From NCBI GenBank assembly GCA_027492915.1, contig JAPUDW010000278.1:1-56468 (forward strand): DNA of 56,468 nt, read 5' to 3'. The notes below the pieces were generated by a model, which ran no database searches, was not told the origin of the DNA, and worked only from the letters and a program-made list of their open reading frames with translations. Numbering within the stretch: the first letter of the stretch is position 1; every line of letters starts with the position of its first letter. The position numbers and the translations under genes were made by a program. This document shows, one piece after another, positions 1-7,695 of the stretch. The DNA is from Bacteroidota bacterium (GTDB taxonomy: Bacteria > Chloroflexota > Anaerolineae > Aggregatilineales > Phototrophicaceae).

Positions 1-246
1 ACTGCCGTGTTCATCGCCGCCATCTCAACCATCAACGCCTTTCAAGGCTTCACACTGCAATATGCCATCAGCCCCGGCAAAGGCGGGCCAATTGATGTGA
101 ACACCACCATGAGCCTGTTGGTGTGGAAGTACGGCTTCCAGTTTTACCGGATGGGTGATGCTTCCGCCGTGTCGATGGTGTTGTTCGCCATGATTATGAT
201 CGTGATCGGCGTCCAGTTGTGGCTCACCCGCCAGAACCAGTATTAA
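1..246 (+). CDS. Sugar ABC transporter permease, C-terminal end (partial)
   Basis: The reading frame is open from the first base and stops at 244-246, leaving the last 81 residues of a membrane protein. The final ~25 residues form a hydrophobic helix (VSMVLFAMIMIVIGVQLW) followed by a short polar tail, as in MalF/UgpA-type permeases. The preceding stretch with a GGP turn and a YGFQFYRMG segment is typical of the last periplasmic loop of sugar permeases. The EAA loop that docks the ATPase lies upstream of the window. A second permease starts 20 bp downstream, giving the usual pair of inner-membrane subunits for one importer. The 5' part cannot be judged. Confidence 0.8.
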   Translation, partial: TAVFIAAISTINAFQGFTLQYAISPGKGGPIDVNTTMSLLVWKYGFQFYRMGDASAVSMVLFAMIMIVIGVQLWLTRQNQY

Positions 247-266
247 GTGAGCAAAGGAACATTCTG

Positions 267-1169
267 ATGACACAGCAAACCTACCCCGCGCTCGCAACTT
301 CCAACCGCAATAACGCACCCAGCAACGCCTCGATGCGAACGCAAAAGCTGGCGAACCAAATCGTGCTGTTCACCATCGCGCTGGTGGTGACCATCGTGTT
401 TGCGTTCCCAATTTACTTTATGGTCAGCAGCAGCTTTAAGGCCGAAAATGAGGTACTTGCCACGCCCGTTCACTGGATACCGGAAAACTTTCAGGGTATA
501 GCACAGTTCCAAAAAGCCTTTGAAACGGTTCCGTTGGGGCGCTACTTCTTCAACAGCTTCCTAACCGCCGGCATTGATGTTGTGGTGACGGTATTTTTCT
601 CGGCGCTGGCTGGTTTCGGCTTTGCTAAGTACGACTTCTGGGGAAAGAAGCTTTTCTTCTTCTTTATCCTCACGACCATGACCATCCCGTTTCAAGTCTT
701 GCTCGTTCCGCTGTTCATCGAAGTGCGTTCCTTCGGCTGGGATAACAGTTATCAAGGGTTAATTATCCCCGGTATTATGAATGCCTTTGGTGTGTTTATG
801 ATGCGCCAGTTCGCCTACTCGATTCCTGATGAACTGATGGACGCGGCACGCATCGACGGCGCGAGTGAGTTCCGCATCTTCTGGCGGATTGTGTTCCCGC
901 TGCTGGCTCCGGCCTCCGCCAGCTTGTCGATTATCATCTTCCTGTGGAGTTGGAATAACTTCTTGTGGCCGTTGATCGTCATTAAGAATCAAGACCTCGC
1001 GCCTATTCAGGTCGGCATCACCGCCTTCACACAGGCACACAGCGCCGAACCGCAGTGGGCGGTCGCGATGGCGGTTTCCACGCTGGCAACGCTGCCAGTC
1101 GCCTTCCTGTTCATCTTCTTCCAGCGCTACTTCATTGAAGGGATGACGATGGGCGGCGTGAAGGGGTAA
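267..1169 (+). CDS. Carbohydrate ABC transporter permease (MalG/UgpE-like)
   Basis: A 300-residue inner-membrane subunit of a binding-protein-dependent sugar importer. About six hydrophobic helices are visible. Between the last ones is the cytoplasmic EAA loop (DAARIDGASEF, about residue 200), which contacts the ATPase. The C-terminus YFIEGMTMGGVKG is the usual ending of MalG-type permeases. The ATG at 267 is preferred because AAAGGA at 254-259 precedes it; an in-frame ATG at 219 would lie inside the upstream permease. The gene follows the partial permease by 20 bp. No ATP-binding gene is seen downstream, so a shared ATPase encoded elsewhere is likely (inference from the family). Confidence 0.9.
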   Translation: MTQQTYPALATSNRNNAPSNASMRTQKLANQIVLFTIALVVTIVFAFPIYFMVSSSFKAENEVLATPVHWIPENFQGIAQFQKAFETVPLGRYFFNSFLTAGIDVVVTVFFSALAGFGFAKYDFWGKKLFFFFILTTMTIPFQVLLVPLFIEVRSFGWDNSYQGLIIPGIMNAFGVFMMRQFAYSIPDELMDAARIDGASEFRIFWRIVFPLLAPASASLSIIIFLWSWNNFLWPLIVIKNQDLAPIQVGITAFTQAHSAEPQWAVAMAVSTLATLPVAFLFIFFQRYFIEGMTMGGVKG

Positions 1170-1192
1170 TTTCAGCTTTCACTAGCAATAAT

Positions 1193-1226
1193 AAGGGAGG
1201 GTCAGAGATCTTCCCTTACGAGAAAT
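1193..1226. repeat. Palindromic intergenic repeat, copy 1
   Basis: AAGGGA and TCCCTT form the outer stem of a hairpin, followed by TTACGAGAAAT. The element resembles the one at 35955-35986, where a perfect palindrome is followed by CCCTACGAGAAAT. It lies between a plus-strand permease and a minus-strand transporter, where it may also act as a transcript end. Confidence 0.45.
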
Positions 1227-1244
1227 GGGTTTTCGGTAGGCGTA

Positions 1245-1281
1245 GCGGAGGAGGTATACACTACGCACCGCCGCCTCCCTG
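1245..1281. repeat. GGAGGAGG-type imperfect palindrome
   Basis: GCGGAGGAGG at the left and CCGCCTCCC at the right can fold on each other, with TACGCAC in the loop. Related short elements with the same GGAGG...TACGCAC...GCCTC elements occur at 38633-38656 and, in shorter form, at 41564-41583. This is a weak, short match judged by eye. Confidence 0.3.
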
Positions 1282-1319
1282 CAAGGTGAAATAGTGGAAC
1301 GTGGGCGGAGATTGCTCCT

Positions 1320-2618
1320 CTAAGATGATTTTGGTGTAGGTTTCGGGTTCGGGTTACGGATAAAGCGGGTTGCCACGAACAACGCACATAACACCATCGC
1401 CAGCGCGAGCGCGAACAACGCCCCGTAACCAATCTGCCCCACAATCGTTCCAGCGATGAACGGTGCCGTCAGCGAGATAATCGCCGACACCGTATTGAAG
1501 AGGCCAACGTAAATCGGGCGTTGATCCGGCATGGCATGACCGACCACCCAATTCTGGTAGCTAAAGGACAAGTTGCTCAGTGCAAGGCCGGACATCAAAA
1601 AGCCGAAGTACAACGGAAGTGGCCCTGCTGAACCCGCCACCAGCGCACTAATGGGCAGAAGAGCCGCACAGCCCAATGCCAACCGGATATACAGCGCATT
1701 GTTCCGTGCGCCCATCCATGTATAAACCAATGCGCCTAGAATATTACCAATGGTCTGCATCGCCAGCAGGTTCGGAACTGCCACATCACTGGTTAAGCCC
1801 AACTGCGTCGTGGCGTAGCCGATATAAAATGGCGCGGCCATCATAAATAAGCTGGTCAACATACGGGTGATGATGAGCGCCCGAAAAGCGCCATCTGTCC
1901 GCAATACTTGCCCCAACTGTGGTAAAAATTCACTGAGTGAAGTCAACTTCTCAACCGCTTTACCACCCGGCAGTTCGTGGATGAACAGCCCCGGTAAGAT
2001 CGAGAGCGCAAATAAAACGCCGGAAAGCGCGAATAAAACGGTGTAGTTATTCGGGAACTGCCAGTCGCCGTTACCGAGGATATAGCCAATAAGGGGTGCA
2101 ACGCCCAGCATAATCACACCTGTACTGGCTGACATCAGGCCGAACGTTCGCGCCCGCCAACGGCTGTCAAGGCTGCTGCCCATAAGATCTGCCCACGGCA
2201 CACCGACAACGCCATCACCGATTCCTAAAAGACCATAGCAGACGAGGAACAAGAGCAGGATAAATTCTGGCCGGTCTTTACCCAACCAGAACAACACGCC
2301 CGCGAAAACCAAGATGACAAAGCGAGACGGAATATTCGGCCCGATGAACCACCACTTCTTGTTCTGCGCACGCACGATGTAACGGGCGATAAACAACTGG
2401 GGCAGAGTCCAACCCACATCAAACAAGCTGCCCGATATACCGATCAAGATTTCGGAGTTGGTGAGGTTACGCATGAAATCGGGTATCACGGTGGTTGCGC
2501 CGATCATATTGAGCGCCACCATAAACAGGATGCCATCGGTTAAGAACCAGATGAAGTTGCGTCGGTAAATCGGCTCCAGTGAGGTTTGTGGGGGTGATTG
2601 GGTAGCGATGTCGGTCAT
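1320..2618 (-). CDS. MFS transporter
   Basis: A 432-residue integral membrane protein with about 12 hydrophobic helices split by a longer central hydrophilic stretch near residues 205-230, the usual two-bundle arrangement of the major facilitator superfamily. The N-terminus is short and polar before the first helix (GILFMVALNMIGATTVIPDF). Substrate is not evident: no drug-pump or sugar-porter signature was recognised with confidence. It is transcribed alone on the minus strand, divergent from the PRC-barrel gene across a 270-bp gap and convergent with the permease pair. Family call is fairly safe; substrate unknown. Confidence 0.8.
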   Translation of the reverse strand: MTDIATQSPPQTSLEPIYRRNFIWFLTDGILFMVALNMIGATTVIPDFMRNLTNSEILIGISGSLFDVGWTLPQLFIARYIVRAQNKKWWFIGPNIPSRFVILVFAGVLFWLGKDRPEFILLLFLVCYGLLGIGDGVVGVPWADLMGSSLDSRWRARTFGLMSASTGVIMLGVAPLIGYILGNGDWQFPNNYTVLFALSGVLFALSILPGLFIHELPGGKAVEKLTSLSEFLPQLGQVLRTDGAFRALIITRMLTSLFMMAAPFYIGYATTQLGLTSDVAVPNLLAMQTIGNILGALVYTWMGARNNALYIRLALGCAALLPISALVAGSAGPLPLYFGFLMSGLALSNLSFSYQNWVVGHAMPDQRPIYVGLFNTVSAIISLTAPFIAGTIVGQIGYGALFALALAMVLCALFVATRFIRNPNPKPTPKSS

Positions 2619-2734
2619 GTTGTCAACAATCTTTCAAAAATGAAATTGATTCTGCACTACCCACCCGTTAACCACAATAACCAGTTTGCAGGTGGGTCAT
2701 CTTTCCACCCATTCTTCCTACAATGTCATGCTGC

Positions 2735-2761
2735 TTTACACCCCTCTAAAACGGGTATAGT
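2735..2761 (+). promoter_or_regulatory. Possible sigma-70 promoter for the PRC-barrel gene
   Basis: TTTACA at 2735-2740 and TATAGT at 2756-2761 are separated by 15 bp, shorter than the preferred 17. It lies about 130 bp upstream of the PRC-barrel start in the divergent intergenic region. Confidence 0.3.
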
Positions 2762-2889
2762 GGCTCAATTCTTACAACCGTTTGCGGCCTACAATGAAAG
2801 CATCAACCGGAAAAGTGGTTGGCTCTCGGTGAAATCAAGTTCAACACCTTCAGACGACAGTCGTTGGCGTTGACGAAAGGACGCTCAAA

Positions 2890-3552
2890 ATGGAATTCAA
2901 ACAGGGTACCAAAGTTTATACGTCAGACGGTAAAGATGTGGGCAATATTGACCGTGTGGTCTTGAACCCCAACACCAAGAAGGTCACCCATGTTGTTGTT
3001 CGAAAAGGTTTCCTATTTACCGAGGATAAAATTGTTCCGGTGGGTATGGTAGCCTCGGCGACTCATGAGCGTGTTGACCTCAACCGCTCGTCAGATACGC
3101 TCGATCAACTGCCACCGTATGAGGAACAACATTATGTTCCGTTGGACGAAGCCGAAGCCCGTTCAGCCGATTATCAGGCTGACTTAGCCGTGCCGTATTA
3201 CTGGGCATCACCGATGGCGGGATGGTCAGGCTTTGCGGATTATGGGATGGGTGTTGCCTATCCACCGCCGTATCTAGTCGAAACCGAGCGCAATGTGCCG
3301 GAACACTCGGTCGTGATTACCGAGGGGGTTCCTGTCATCAGTTCGGATGAGCATCATGTGGGTAATGTTGAGCGTGTCTATACGCACTCACAGAGCAACC
3401 AAGCAACTCACTTTTTACTGTCGGCAGGTTTGATCTTCAAAGAGAAAAAGGTCATCCCAATCGGCTGGATTCACGATACCAGCGATAACGAAATTCACCT
3501 GAATGTGAACTCAAAGACACTGGAACATCTACCAGAATTCGAAGAGTCATAA
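2890..3552 (+). CDS. Tandem PRC-barrel domain protein
   Basis: A 220-residue soluble protein with two PRC-barrel-like halves. The first (residues 1-80) has KVYTSDGKDVGNIDRVVLN then THVVVRKGFLFTEDKIVP; the second (about 140-215) has VISSDEHHVGNVERVYTH then THFLLSAGLIFKEKKVIP. PRC barrels are small beta domains found in photosynthetic reaction centre H subunits and RimM, and in stress-related bacterial proteins; here the role is unknown. The linker is rich in Pro, Tyr and Trp. The start is supported by AAAGGA at 2876-2881. A strong terminator follows at once, so the gene is monocistronic. Confidence 0.85.
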   Translation: MEFKQGTKVYTSDGKDVGNIDRVVLNPNTKKVTHVVVRKGFLFTEDKIVPVGMVASATHERVDLNRSSDTLDQLPPYEEQHYVPLDEAEARSADYQADLAVPYYWASPMAGWSGFADYGMGVAYPPPYLVETERNVPEHSVVITEGVPVISSDEHHVGNVERVYTHSQSNQATHFLLSAGLIFKEKKVIPIGWIHDTSDNEIHLNVNSKTLEHLPEFEES

Positions 3553-3576
3553 GGACATCCGACAGTTTACTAAACA

Positions 3577-3607
3577 AAACCTCTGCCTATAGGTAGAGGT
3601 TTTTTAT
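3577..3607 (+). terminator. Intrinsic terminator after the PRC-barrel gene
   Basis: AAACCTCTGCC and GGTAGAGGTTT form a stem around a TATA loop, followed by a T-run (TTTTTTATT). It begins 25 bp after the stop codon. Confidence 0.9.
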
Positions 3608-3761
3608 TGGTTGCCAAGGGCATTACCCGCGAAAATACGCCTTCTATGTCAATGCTCTGAGCAAAAGCGCTTCCCTAACAAGGCTACACGTTTACACCAC
3701 CCTCATAAAATAAAAATGGATGTGCTTATACTACCCGTTTTTAGAGCCAGATGAGGGACAA

Positions 3762-4463
3762 ATGGAAGTCACAATACCTCTTTTCCCATGCAAATCACTC
3801 CATGAGACGATTGACTTTTACAAAACGCTCGGCTTCGAAATTACCCATCAACAAGAGCAACCGTACCTTTATGCGGCGGTACAACGCGGCAGTGTGGAAA
3901 TCCACTTTAGTAAACTGAGCGTCTGGAAATCCAACCACGCGGTTTGTCTGGTCGTGGTTACTGAAGTCAGCGCATACCATAAACTGTTTTCGGATGCCCT
4001 ACGTACACGGTACGGCGCAGTACCCACGAATGGCTTCCCGCGCATTACACGGTTTCGCAATGAGCATACACGCTTCCATATTTTTGACCCCTCAGGCAAC
4101 ACACTCATCTACATCGACCAAAGTGAGAGAGAAAAATCATATGGCTGGTCAGAAGAACCCACATCCGAACTGGTGGCCGCGATCCAAAACGCAGCCTTCT
4201 TGCGCGATACCTACTGCAACGATAAAGCGGCGGCTACTGTTCTTGACAAAGCACTCGCGAAACAGACTAGCGCCAATCCGATTGACCGTGCACGAGCATT
4301 GGCGGTACGAGCAGAACTGGCTATCGCGATGGGCGAAGGCCAAATAGCGGCGGACAAACGTTTTGAACTTCGGCAAGTCAACCTTTCGGATGTAGAACGA
4401 CAGCAGTATGCGAGAGAATTGCAAGCTGCTGATGTGACCAAACACTGGAAGCACCAAATCTGA
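3762..4463 (+). CDS. VOC-fold (glyoxalase/bleomycin-resistance-like) protein with helical C-terminus
   Basis: A 233-residue protein. Residues 1-115 read as one vicinal-oxygen-chelate module: TIPLFPCKSLHETIDFYKTLGF at the start and FHIFDPSGNTLIYID at its end, the two typical edges of that fold. Residues 125-230 are predominantly helical and charged, with an Ala-rich repeat-like segment (RARALAVRAELAIAMGE) that resembles a TPR hairpin. Substrate unknown; drug binding, dioxygenase or isomerase activity are all known in the family. ATG 3762 is chosen over an earlier in-frame ATG (3720) because GAGGGA lies at 3754-3759. Its end faces the aldo/keto reductase end, 42 bp away. Confidence 0.75.
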   Translation: MEVTIPLFPCKSLHETIDFYKTLGFEITHQQEQPYLYAAVQRGSVEIHFSKLSVWKSNHAVCLVVVTEVSAYHKLFSDALRTRYGAVPTNGFPRITRFRNEHTRFHIFDPSGNTLIYIDQSEREKSYGWSEEPTSELVAAIQNAAFLRDTYCNDKAAATVLDKALAKQTSANPIDRARALAVRAELAIAMGEGQIAADKRFELRQVNLSDVERQQYARELQAADVTKHWKHQI

Positions 4464-4505
4464 TATTTGAACCGCAACAGCAATACCCGTCCCCTGAGGT
4501 CGCGT

Positions 4506-5519
4506 TTAGCGAACGCGGGCTTTCATCCAGTCGTTACTGTTATGGAAATCCGCGACGGCTGTACCGGGGTGTACAAGGTCGTCGAGTAAGGTACGGTCGG
4601 CATCGTCAAGGTGTTTGTCGGCAATCACGAGCGCATCTTCTAAGTGCGACATGGTACGTGGGCCGATGATGGGAGACGTGATAGCCGGTTGATCTTTGCA
4701 CCACAGCAGCCCATACTGCGAAGCAGTCATGCCACGTTCACGCGCCATCTCGCCAAACTGCTGCGCGACCTCAATACCGCGTTCGGTGACGCGATCCTGG
4801 AATGCACCGCCGACGCGCTGCGCCCGTGAGCCATCGGGGAAGTGACCAGCAGCCGAGCCATTGGCGTTATAACGTCCGGCGAGGATGCCACCGGCTAAGG
4901 GCGACCACGGGATGATGGCGATACCATACTTCAGGCAGAGTGGAACGAGTTCGTTTTCGATACGACGGTCAAGCAGGTTATAGGGCGGCTGCTCGGTGAC
5001 ATAGCGTTCGAGGTTCTGGCGCTCACTGGTTGCCAGCCCTTCCATCACCATCCATGCGGGAAAGGTGGAGCTTCCGATATAGCGTACTTTACCGGCACGA
5101 ACGAGATCATCGAGGGCGCGCAGGGTTTCGTCCTGCGGGATGGTGGCGGACGGACGGTGAAGCTGGTAAAGGTCGATGTGGTCGGTTTGCAGGCGGCGAA
5201 GCGAGTCCTCACAGGCTTTCATGATGTGGTAGCGGGAGATGCCCCGATCATTCTGACCTTCGCCAACGACACCGTTCACTTTGGTGGCGAGAACGATGGA
5301 GTCTCGTTTGCCATTGGCTTTAAGAGCTTTACCGAGTACGACTTCACTTTCGCCCGCGTTATAGACATTGGCCGTGTCGATAAAGTTGATGCCGGCATCA
5401 ATGGCACGGTCGATCATCGCGATTGAGTCTTCAGTATTGGTGACACCACCGAAGTTCATGACGCCCAAGCAGAGGCTTGAGACCATGACACCGGTACGGC
5501 CTAACGGTCGATATTCCAT
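4506..5519 (-). CDS. Aldo/keto reductase
   Basis: A 337-residue NAD(P)H-dependent oxidoreductase of the AKR superfamily, predicted cytosolic. The N-terminus MEYRPLGRTGVMVSSLCLG and GINFIDTANVY carry the family signature. The catalytic tetrad can be read as Asp and Tyr of IDTANVY, Lys of LATKV and His of YQLHRP. The C-terminal cofactor region (SPIIGPRTMSHLEDAL) matches the usual NADPH-phosphate binding segment. It resembles YajO/YhdN-type AKRs; the physiological carbonyl substrate cannot be deduced. Transcribed alone. Confidence 0.9.
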   Translation of the reverse strand: MEYRPLGRTGVMVSSLCLGVMNFGGVTNTEDSIAMIDRAIDAGINFIDTANVYNAGESEVVLGKALKANGKRDSIVLATKVNGVVGEGQNDRGISRYHIMKACEDSLRRLQTDHIDLYQLHRPSATIPQDETLRALDDLVRAGKVRYIGSSTFPAWMVMEGLATSERQNLERYVTEQPPYNLLDRRIENELVPLCLKYGIAIIPWSPLAGGILAGRYNANGSAAGHFPDGSRAQRVGGAFQDRVTERGIEVAQQFGEMARERGMTASQYGLLWCKDQPAITSPIIGPRTMSHLEDALVIADKHLDDADRTLLDDLVHPGTAVADFHNSNDWMKARVR

Positions 5520-5586
5520 AATGAGTTCTCCTTCGTAGAGTCGTTATCCCTGCATCACTCTATCTTAACGCTTCGCGCGGGATACG

Positions 5587-5960
5587 CTAGTTGGAGGGAG
5601 GGCAACAATCAAACCTTAAAATTTTCACAACATGCGGAAAATGCGGCGAATTTTGCACAATTTGCATATTTCCCGCCGAAATGACAGGCGGGAAGCTCCC
5701 GTGCAGCCGCCGAATTGACATTTTGTGGCGGCGGAAGTGAGGGAGCGCGGCGCTGAATTGGCACAAGTGCGGCAGAATTACGGGAGCAAACCACCGCCGT
5801 GCAATAGTTGCAAGTTTCAAGTCGCAAGTTACAAGAAAAGACAATACATTTTAACCACAAAGAACACAAAGAGAATGCAAAGACAGATTAACCGCCAAGA
5901 ACGCCAAGATCATACAGAGAAACATAGAGAGTTATGGTCATCAAGGAGACTCCAAAATGG
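5587..5960. repeat. Noncoding repeat-rich spacer
   Basis: The spacer between the reductase and the ImmA gene has no credible gene. It holds a CCCGCC/GGCGGG hairpin (5672-5692), a CAAGTTTCAAGT string (5811-5822) also present as its complement at 25284-25295, and 9-bp-period repeats: CACAAAGAA then CACAAAGAG (5856-5873) and CGCCAAGAA then CGCCAAGAT (5893-5910). A similar CGCCAAGAC/ACAGAGAAC tract occurs near 48249-48276. Overlapping open frames here are low-complexity and not convincing. Confidence 0.5.
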
Positions 5961-6102
5961 TTCACGTTCCATATCTATTTTAGAACAAAAGTTCAATTGA
6001 TGTCAAGCAAGGAGGGTTTGAGTTTACAAACTTTTTTTGGGGGAAAGAGATAGATATATAGATAACATAGGGATAAACCATTATTCTGAAGAAAATCCAA
6101 AA

Positions 6103-6606
6103 TTAATAGTCAGAGATGAAACCTAGTCTCGTGAGTCTAATCACAAGTGCTTGCTCACTAACGCCCAACCACTCAGATATATTAGTAACTGCTTCAGCAT
6201 CATAGAGATCGAGAGAGCCTATTTCATTTCTCAATAACTCTTCAGGCATCAATAACGCAGCGGCAAAGGCATTCGCTTGTATTTCTTCAAGTGTAGTCCC
6301 ATTTGAAGAGGTATAATCGCGTCGAAATGTTCGATCAACAAACACACCAGATATTGGCCTATGCAGAATAAAATGACCTAGTTCATGTGCTGTCGTAAAA
6401 CGTTGACGATTAGGATGTTGATTTGCATTTATTCCTATGGTGGCCTTTCCATTATTCACTACTAGCACACCCGAAACATCTTCTTCTAGCACCCTTAAAT
6501 GTACAGGTATATTCATGATGTGCGCTAATTCATAGACATTCACAGGAAGCTGATACATGTTATATTTTTGAAGCAATCTTATTGCTTTTTGCTCCGCTGG
6601 TTTCAT
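6103..6606 (-). CDS. ImmA/IrrE family metallo-endopeptidase
   Basis: A 167-residue zinc protease of the COG2856 type. The HEXXH site is in RFTTAHELGHFILH (about residues 90-103), and a Glu-containing helix (EEIQANAFAAALLMP) supplies the third ligand as in IrrE and ImmA. Known members cleave or inactivate a partner XRE-type repressor, lifting repression of a mobile element, toxin or stress regulon. Here the XRE gene is directly upstream and overlaps it by 4 bp (6603-6606), so translation is coupled. The gene is AT-rich compared with the flanking chromosome, suggesting transfer. What the pair controls is inferred to be the divergent transcript at 7018-7932. Confidence 0.9.
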   Translation of the reverse strand: MKPAEQKAIRLLQKYNMYQLPVNVYELAHIMNIPVHLRVLEEDVSGVLVVNNGKATIGINANQHPNRQRFTTAHELGHFILHRPISGVFVDRTFRRDYTSSNGTTLEEIQANAFAAALLMPEELLRNEIGSLDLYDAEAVTNISEWLGVSEQALVIRLTRLGFISDY

Positions 6607-6908
6607 AAGTTATCATCCATGAACTCACGAACAAAATTTGCAGTTGCAGGAGGTAAATCTTCCTCGAACTGACGCTCAAATCCCTCATGATTTGGAACTA
6701 TATCGTTTATTCCAACATTCAATACACGCGCCAATTCGAACAGTAGATACACAGAAATCCCTTGCTTACCTGCCTCAATCGTCGTAAGTGAGGTTCTTGG
6801 CAAATCTAACGCATCGGCAAGTCCCTGTTGAGTAAGCTCGGCTTGCTTTCTTAATGTTTTAATTCTTTTTCCCAAAAGAGCATATAGTGCCCGTTCATCA
6901 TATTTCAT
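6603..6908 (-). CDS. XRE-family transcriptional regulator, partner of the ImmA-like protease
   Basis: A 101-residue DNA-binding protein with a helix-turn-helix at about residues 12-66 (LGKRIKTLRKQAELTQQG, then LPRTSLTTIEAGKQGISVYL). The C-terminal 35 residues are acidic and could be where the protease acts. The frame is open up to an ATG at 7001, but the ATG at 6908 is preferred because a -35/-10 pair lies at 6915-6943, which would make the mRNA almost leaderless; no Shine-Dalgarno precedes 6908. Autorepression and cleavage by the adjacent protease are usual for this pair (family knowledge). Confidence 0.88.
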   Translation of the reverse strand: MKYDERALYALLGKRIKTLRKQAELTQQGLADALDLPRTSLTTIEAGKQGISVYLLFELARVLNVGINDIVPNHEGFERQFEEDLPPATANFVREFMDDNL

Positions 6909-6914
6909 ATTCTG

Positions 6915-6943
6915 ATAATGGCATGGAATAAACATTGTGTCAA
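6915..6943 (-). promoter_or_regulatory. Promoter of the XRE-ImmA operon, near-leaderless
   Basis: On the minus strand TTGACA (6943-6938) and CATTAT (6920-6915) are separated by exactly 17 bp, with TG in extended -10 position. Transcription would begin about at the ATG at 6908. It lies within the apparent N-terminal extension of the longer reading frame, arguing against the 7001 start. Confidence 0.6.
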
Positions 6944-7017
6944 TTAATCCGACAATCCTTAATCGTTTAGACATAATGTCGTAAAATCTGACATTTACCA
7001 TAAAAATGACGACTCAC

Positions 7018-7046
7018 TTGACAAAGTTTCCAATCACTAATATCTT
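7018..7046 (+). promoter_or_regulatory. Promoter of the leader-ORF transcript
   Basis: TTGACA (7018-7023), a 17-bp spacer, then TATCTT (7041-7046). It faces away from the XRE-ImmA promoter and drives the short ORF at 7108. Being close to the repressor gene it is the likely XRE target, although no clear operator dyad was found. Confidence 0.6.
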
Positions 7047-7107
7047 ATAGATGTCAATTTTGGAGCAATTGGACTGAGAATGTTGTACAGGGTTTAAAGG
7101 AGGAATC

Positions 7108-7140
7108 ATGGGAGTAAAAATCTCAATAAAAGAAAAATAA
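7108..7140 (+). CDS. 10-codon leader-type ORF
   Basis: ATG at 7108 follows a perfect AAAGGAGG (7096-7103) by 4 bp, an unusually strong ribosome site for this window. It encodes MGVKISIKEK and ends with TAA at 7138-7140. The stop codon is part of the left arm of the terminator that starts at 7135. There is no signal peptide and no run of a single regulatory amino acid. It could be a leader ORF whose translation keeps the terminator open, a free signalling or toxic peptide, or a remnant of a truncated gene. Such an ORF would be missed by standard gene finding. Confidence 0.5.
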   Translation: MGVKISIKEK

Positions 7141-7179
7141 CGGCGGGCTCGCAACTTTAGGAGTCCGTCGTTATTTTTT
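7135..7179 (+). terminator. Intrinsic terminator / possible attenuator overlapping the leader-ORF stop
   Basis: AAATAACGGCGGGCTC (7135-7150) and GAGTCCGTCGTTATTT (7161-7176) pair over 16 positions with two G-U pairs, around a 10-nt loop, followed by a T-run to 7179. A ribosome at the TAA (7138-7140) would cover the left arm, so translation and termination are mutually exclusive here. Confidence 0.85.
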
Positions 7180-7321
7180 GCTAGTAGTCACATCGGGTTT
7201 CAGTACTGGCATACTGAGATGTAATCATACTAAGTCCTTATATCTAAAAGGGTATAACAATTTGATCTTGGCAACAATCGCCACTAAAGACCAATTTGTA
7301 ACCCTAAATCGGAGAATTACT

Positions 7322-7606
7322 TTGTCTACTACCTATGAAGTGACTTGTATCAACAAGTCAAATCGCACTGATCCGTATGAAAGAATTACCCACATTGGTG
7401 GCGTAAGTGGTAATGGTCAACAATGGACACTTACTCAACAAGAAGCAATTGATGGGATTGAGAGTGGCAAATGGAATTTCTATGTCATTGACGCTGGGCA
7501 ACGTGTAGATGTGATTGTCGCCCAGCGGCTAGGCCGGAAGTATCTGAAAACAAGAAATGATGATGAGCAAACTAACAATCTGCTCAAGCAACCAGAATGC
7601 CGCTAA
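7322..7606 (+). CDS. DUF3892-like small protein
   Basis: A 94-residue protein recognised by its pattern: ERITHIGGV near the start, an SGKWNFYV-like strand in the middle, then VIVAQRLGRKYLKT and a C-terminal NNLLKQPEC. This matches the arrangement of DUF3892 as I recall it. Function is unknown; members are often small proteins near mobile or stress genes. A TTG start at 7322 is proposed because GGAGAA lies at 7311-7316 and upstream codons are not conserved-looking. It follows the leader-ORF terminator by about 140 bp and precedes the DUF2188 gene by 89 bp. Confidence 0.75.
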   Translation: MSTTYEVTCINKSNRTDPYERITHIGGVSGNGQQWTLTQQEAIDGIESGKWNFYVIDAGQRVDVIVAQRLGRKYLKTRNDDEQTNNLLKQPECR

Positions 7607-7695
7607 CAGTATAGGCAAGTTTCATTTGCAGGGTGTACAAATATGCATCCTGCTCAGTTAAATTCAAGCTAGTATCGAGCGAGGAAAACATCGAA

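Noticed and set aside
2598..2873. 91-codon open frame between the MFS and PRC-barrel genes
   Set aside because: Low-complexity product, no ribosome site, covers the probable promoter of the next gene.
5587..5869. Overlapping minus-strand frames of 85-86 codons
   Set aside because: Composed of repeat-like low-complexity sequence with a strong hairpin; no family pattern or ribosome site.
5856..5910. CRISPR array
   Set aside because: Repeat units are only 9 bp and directly adjacent without spacers.
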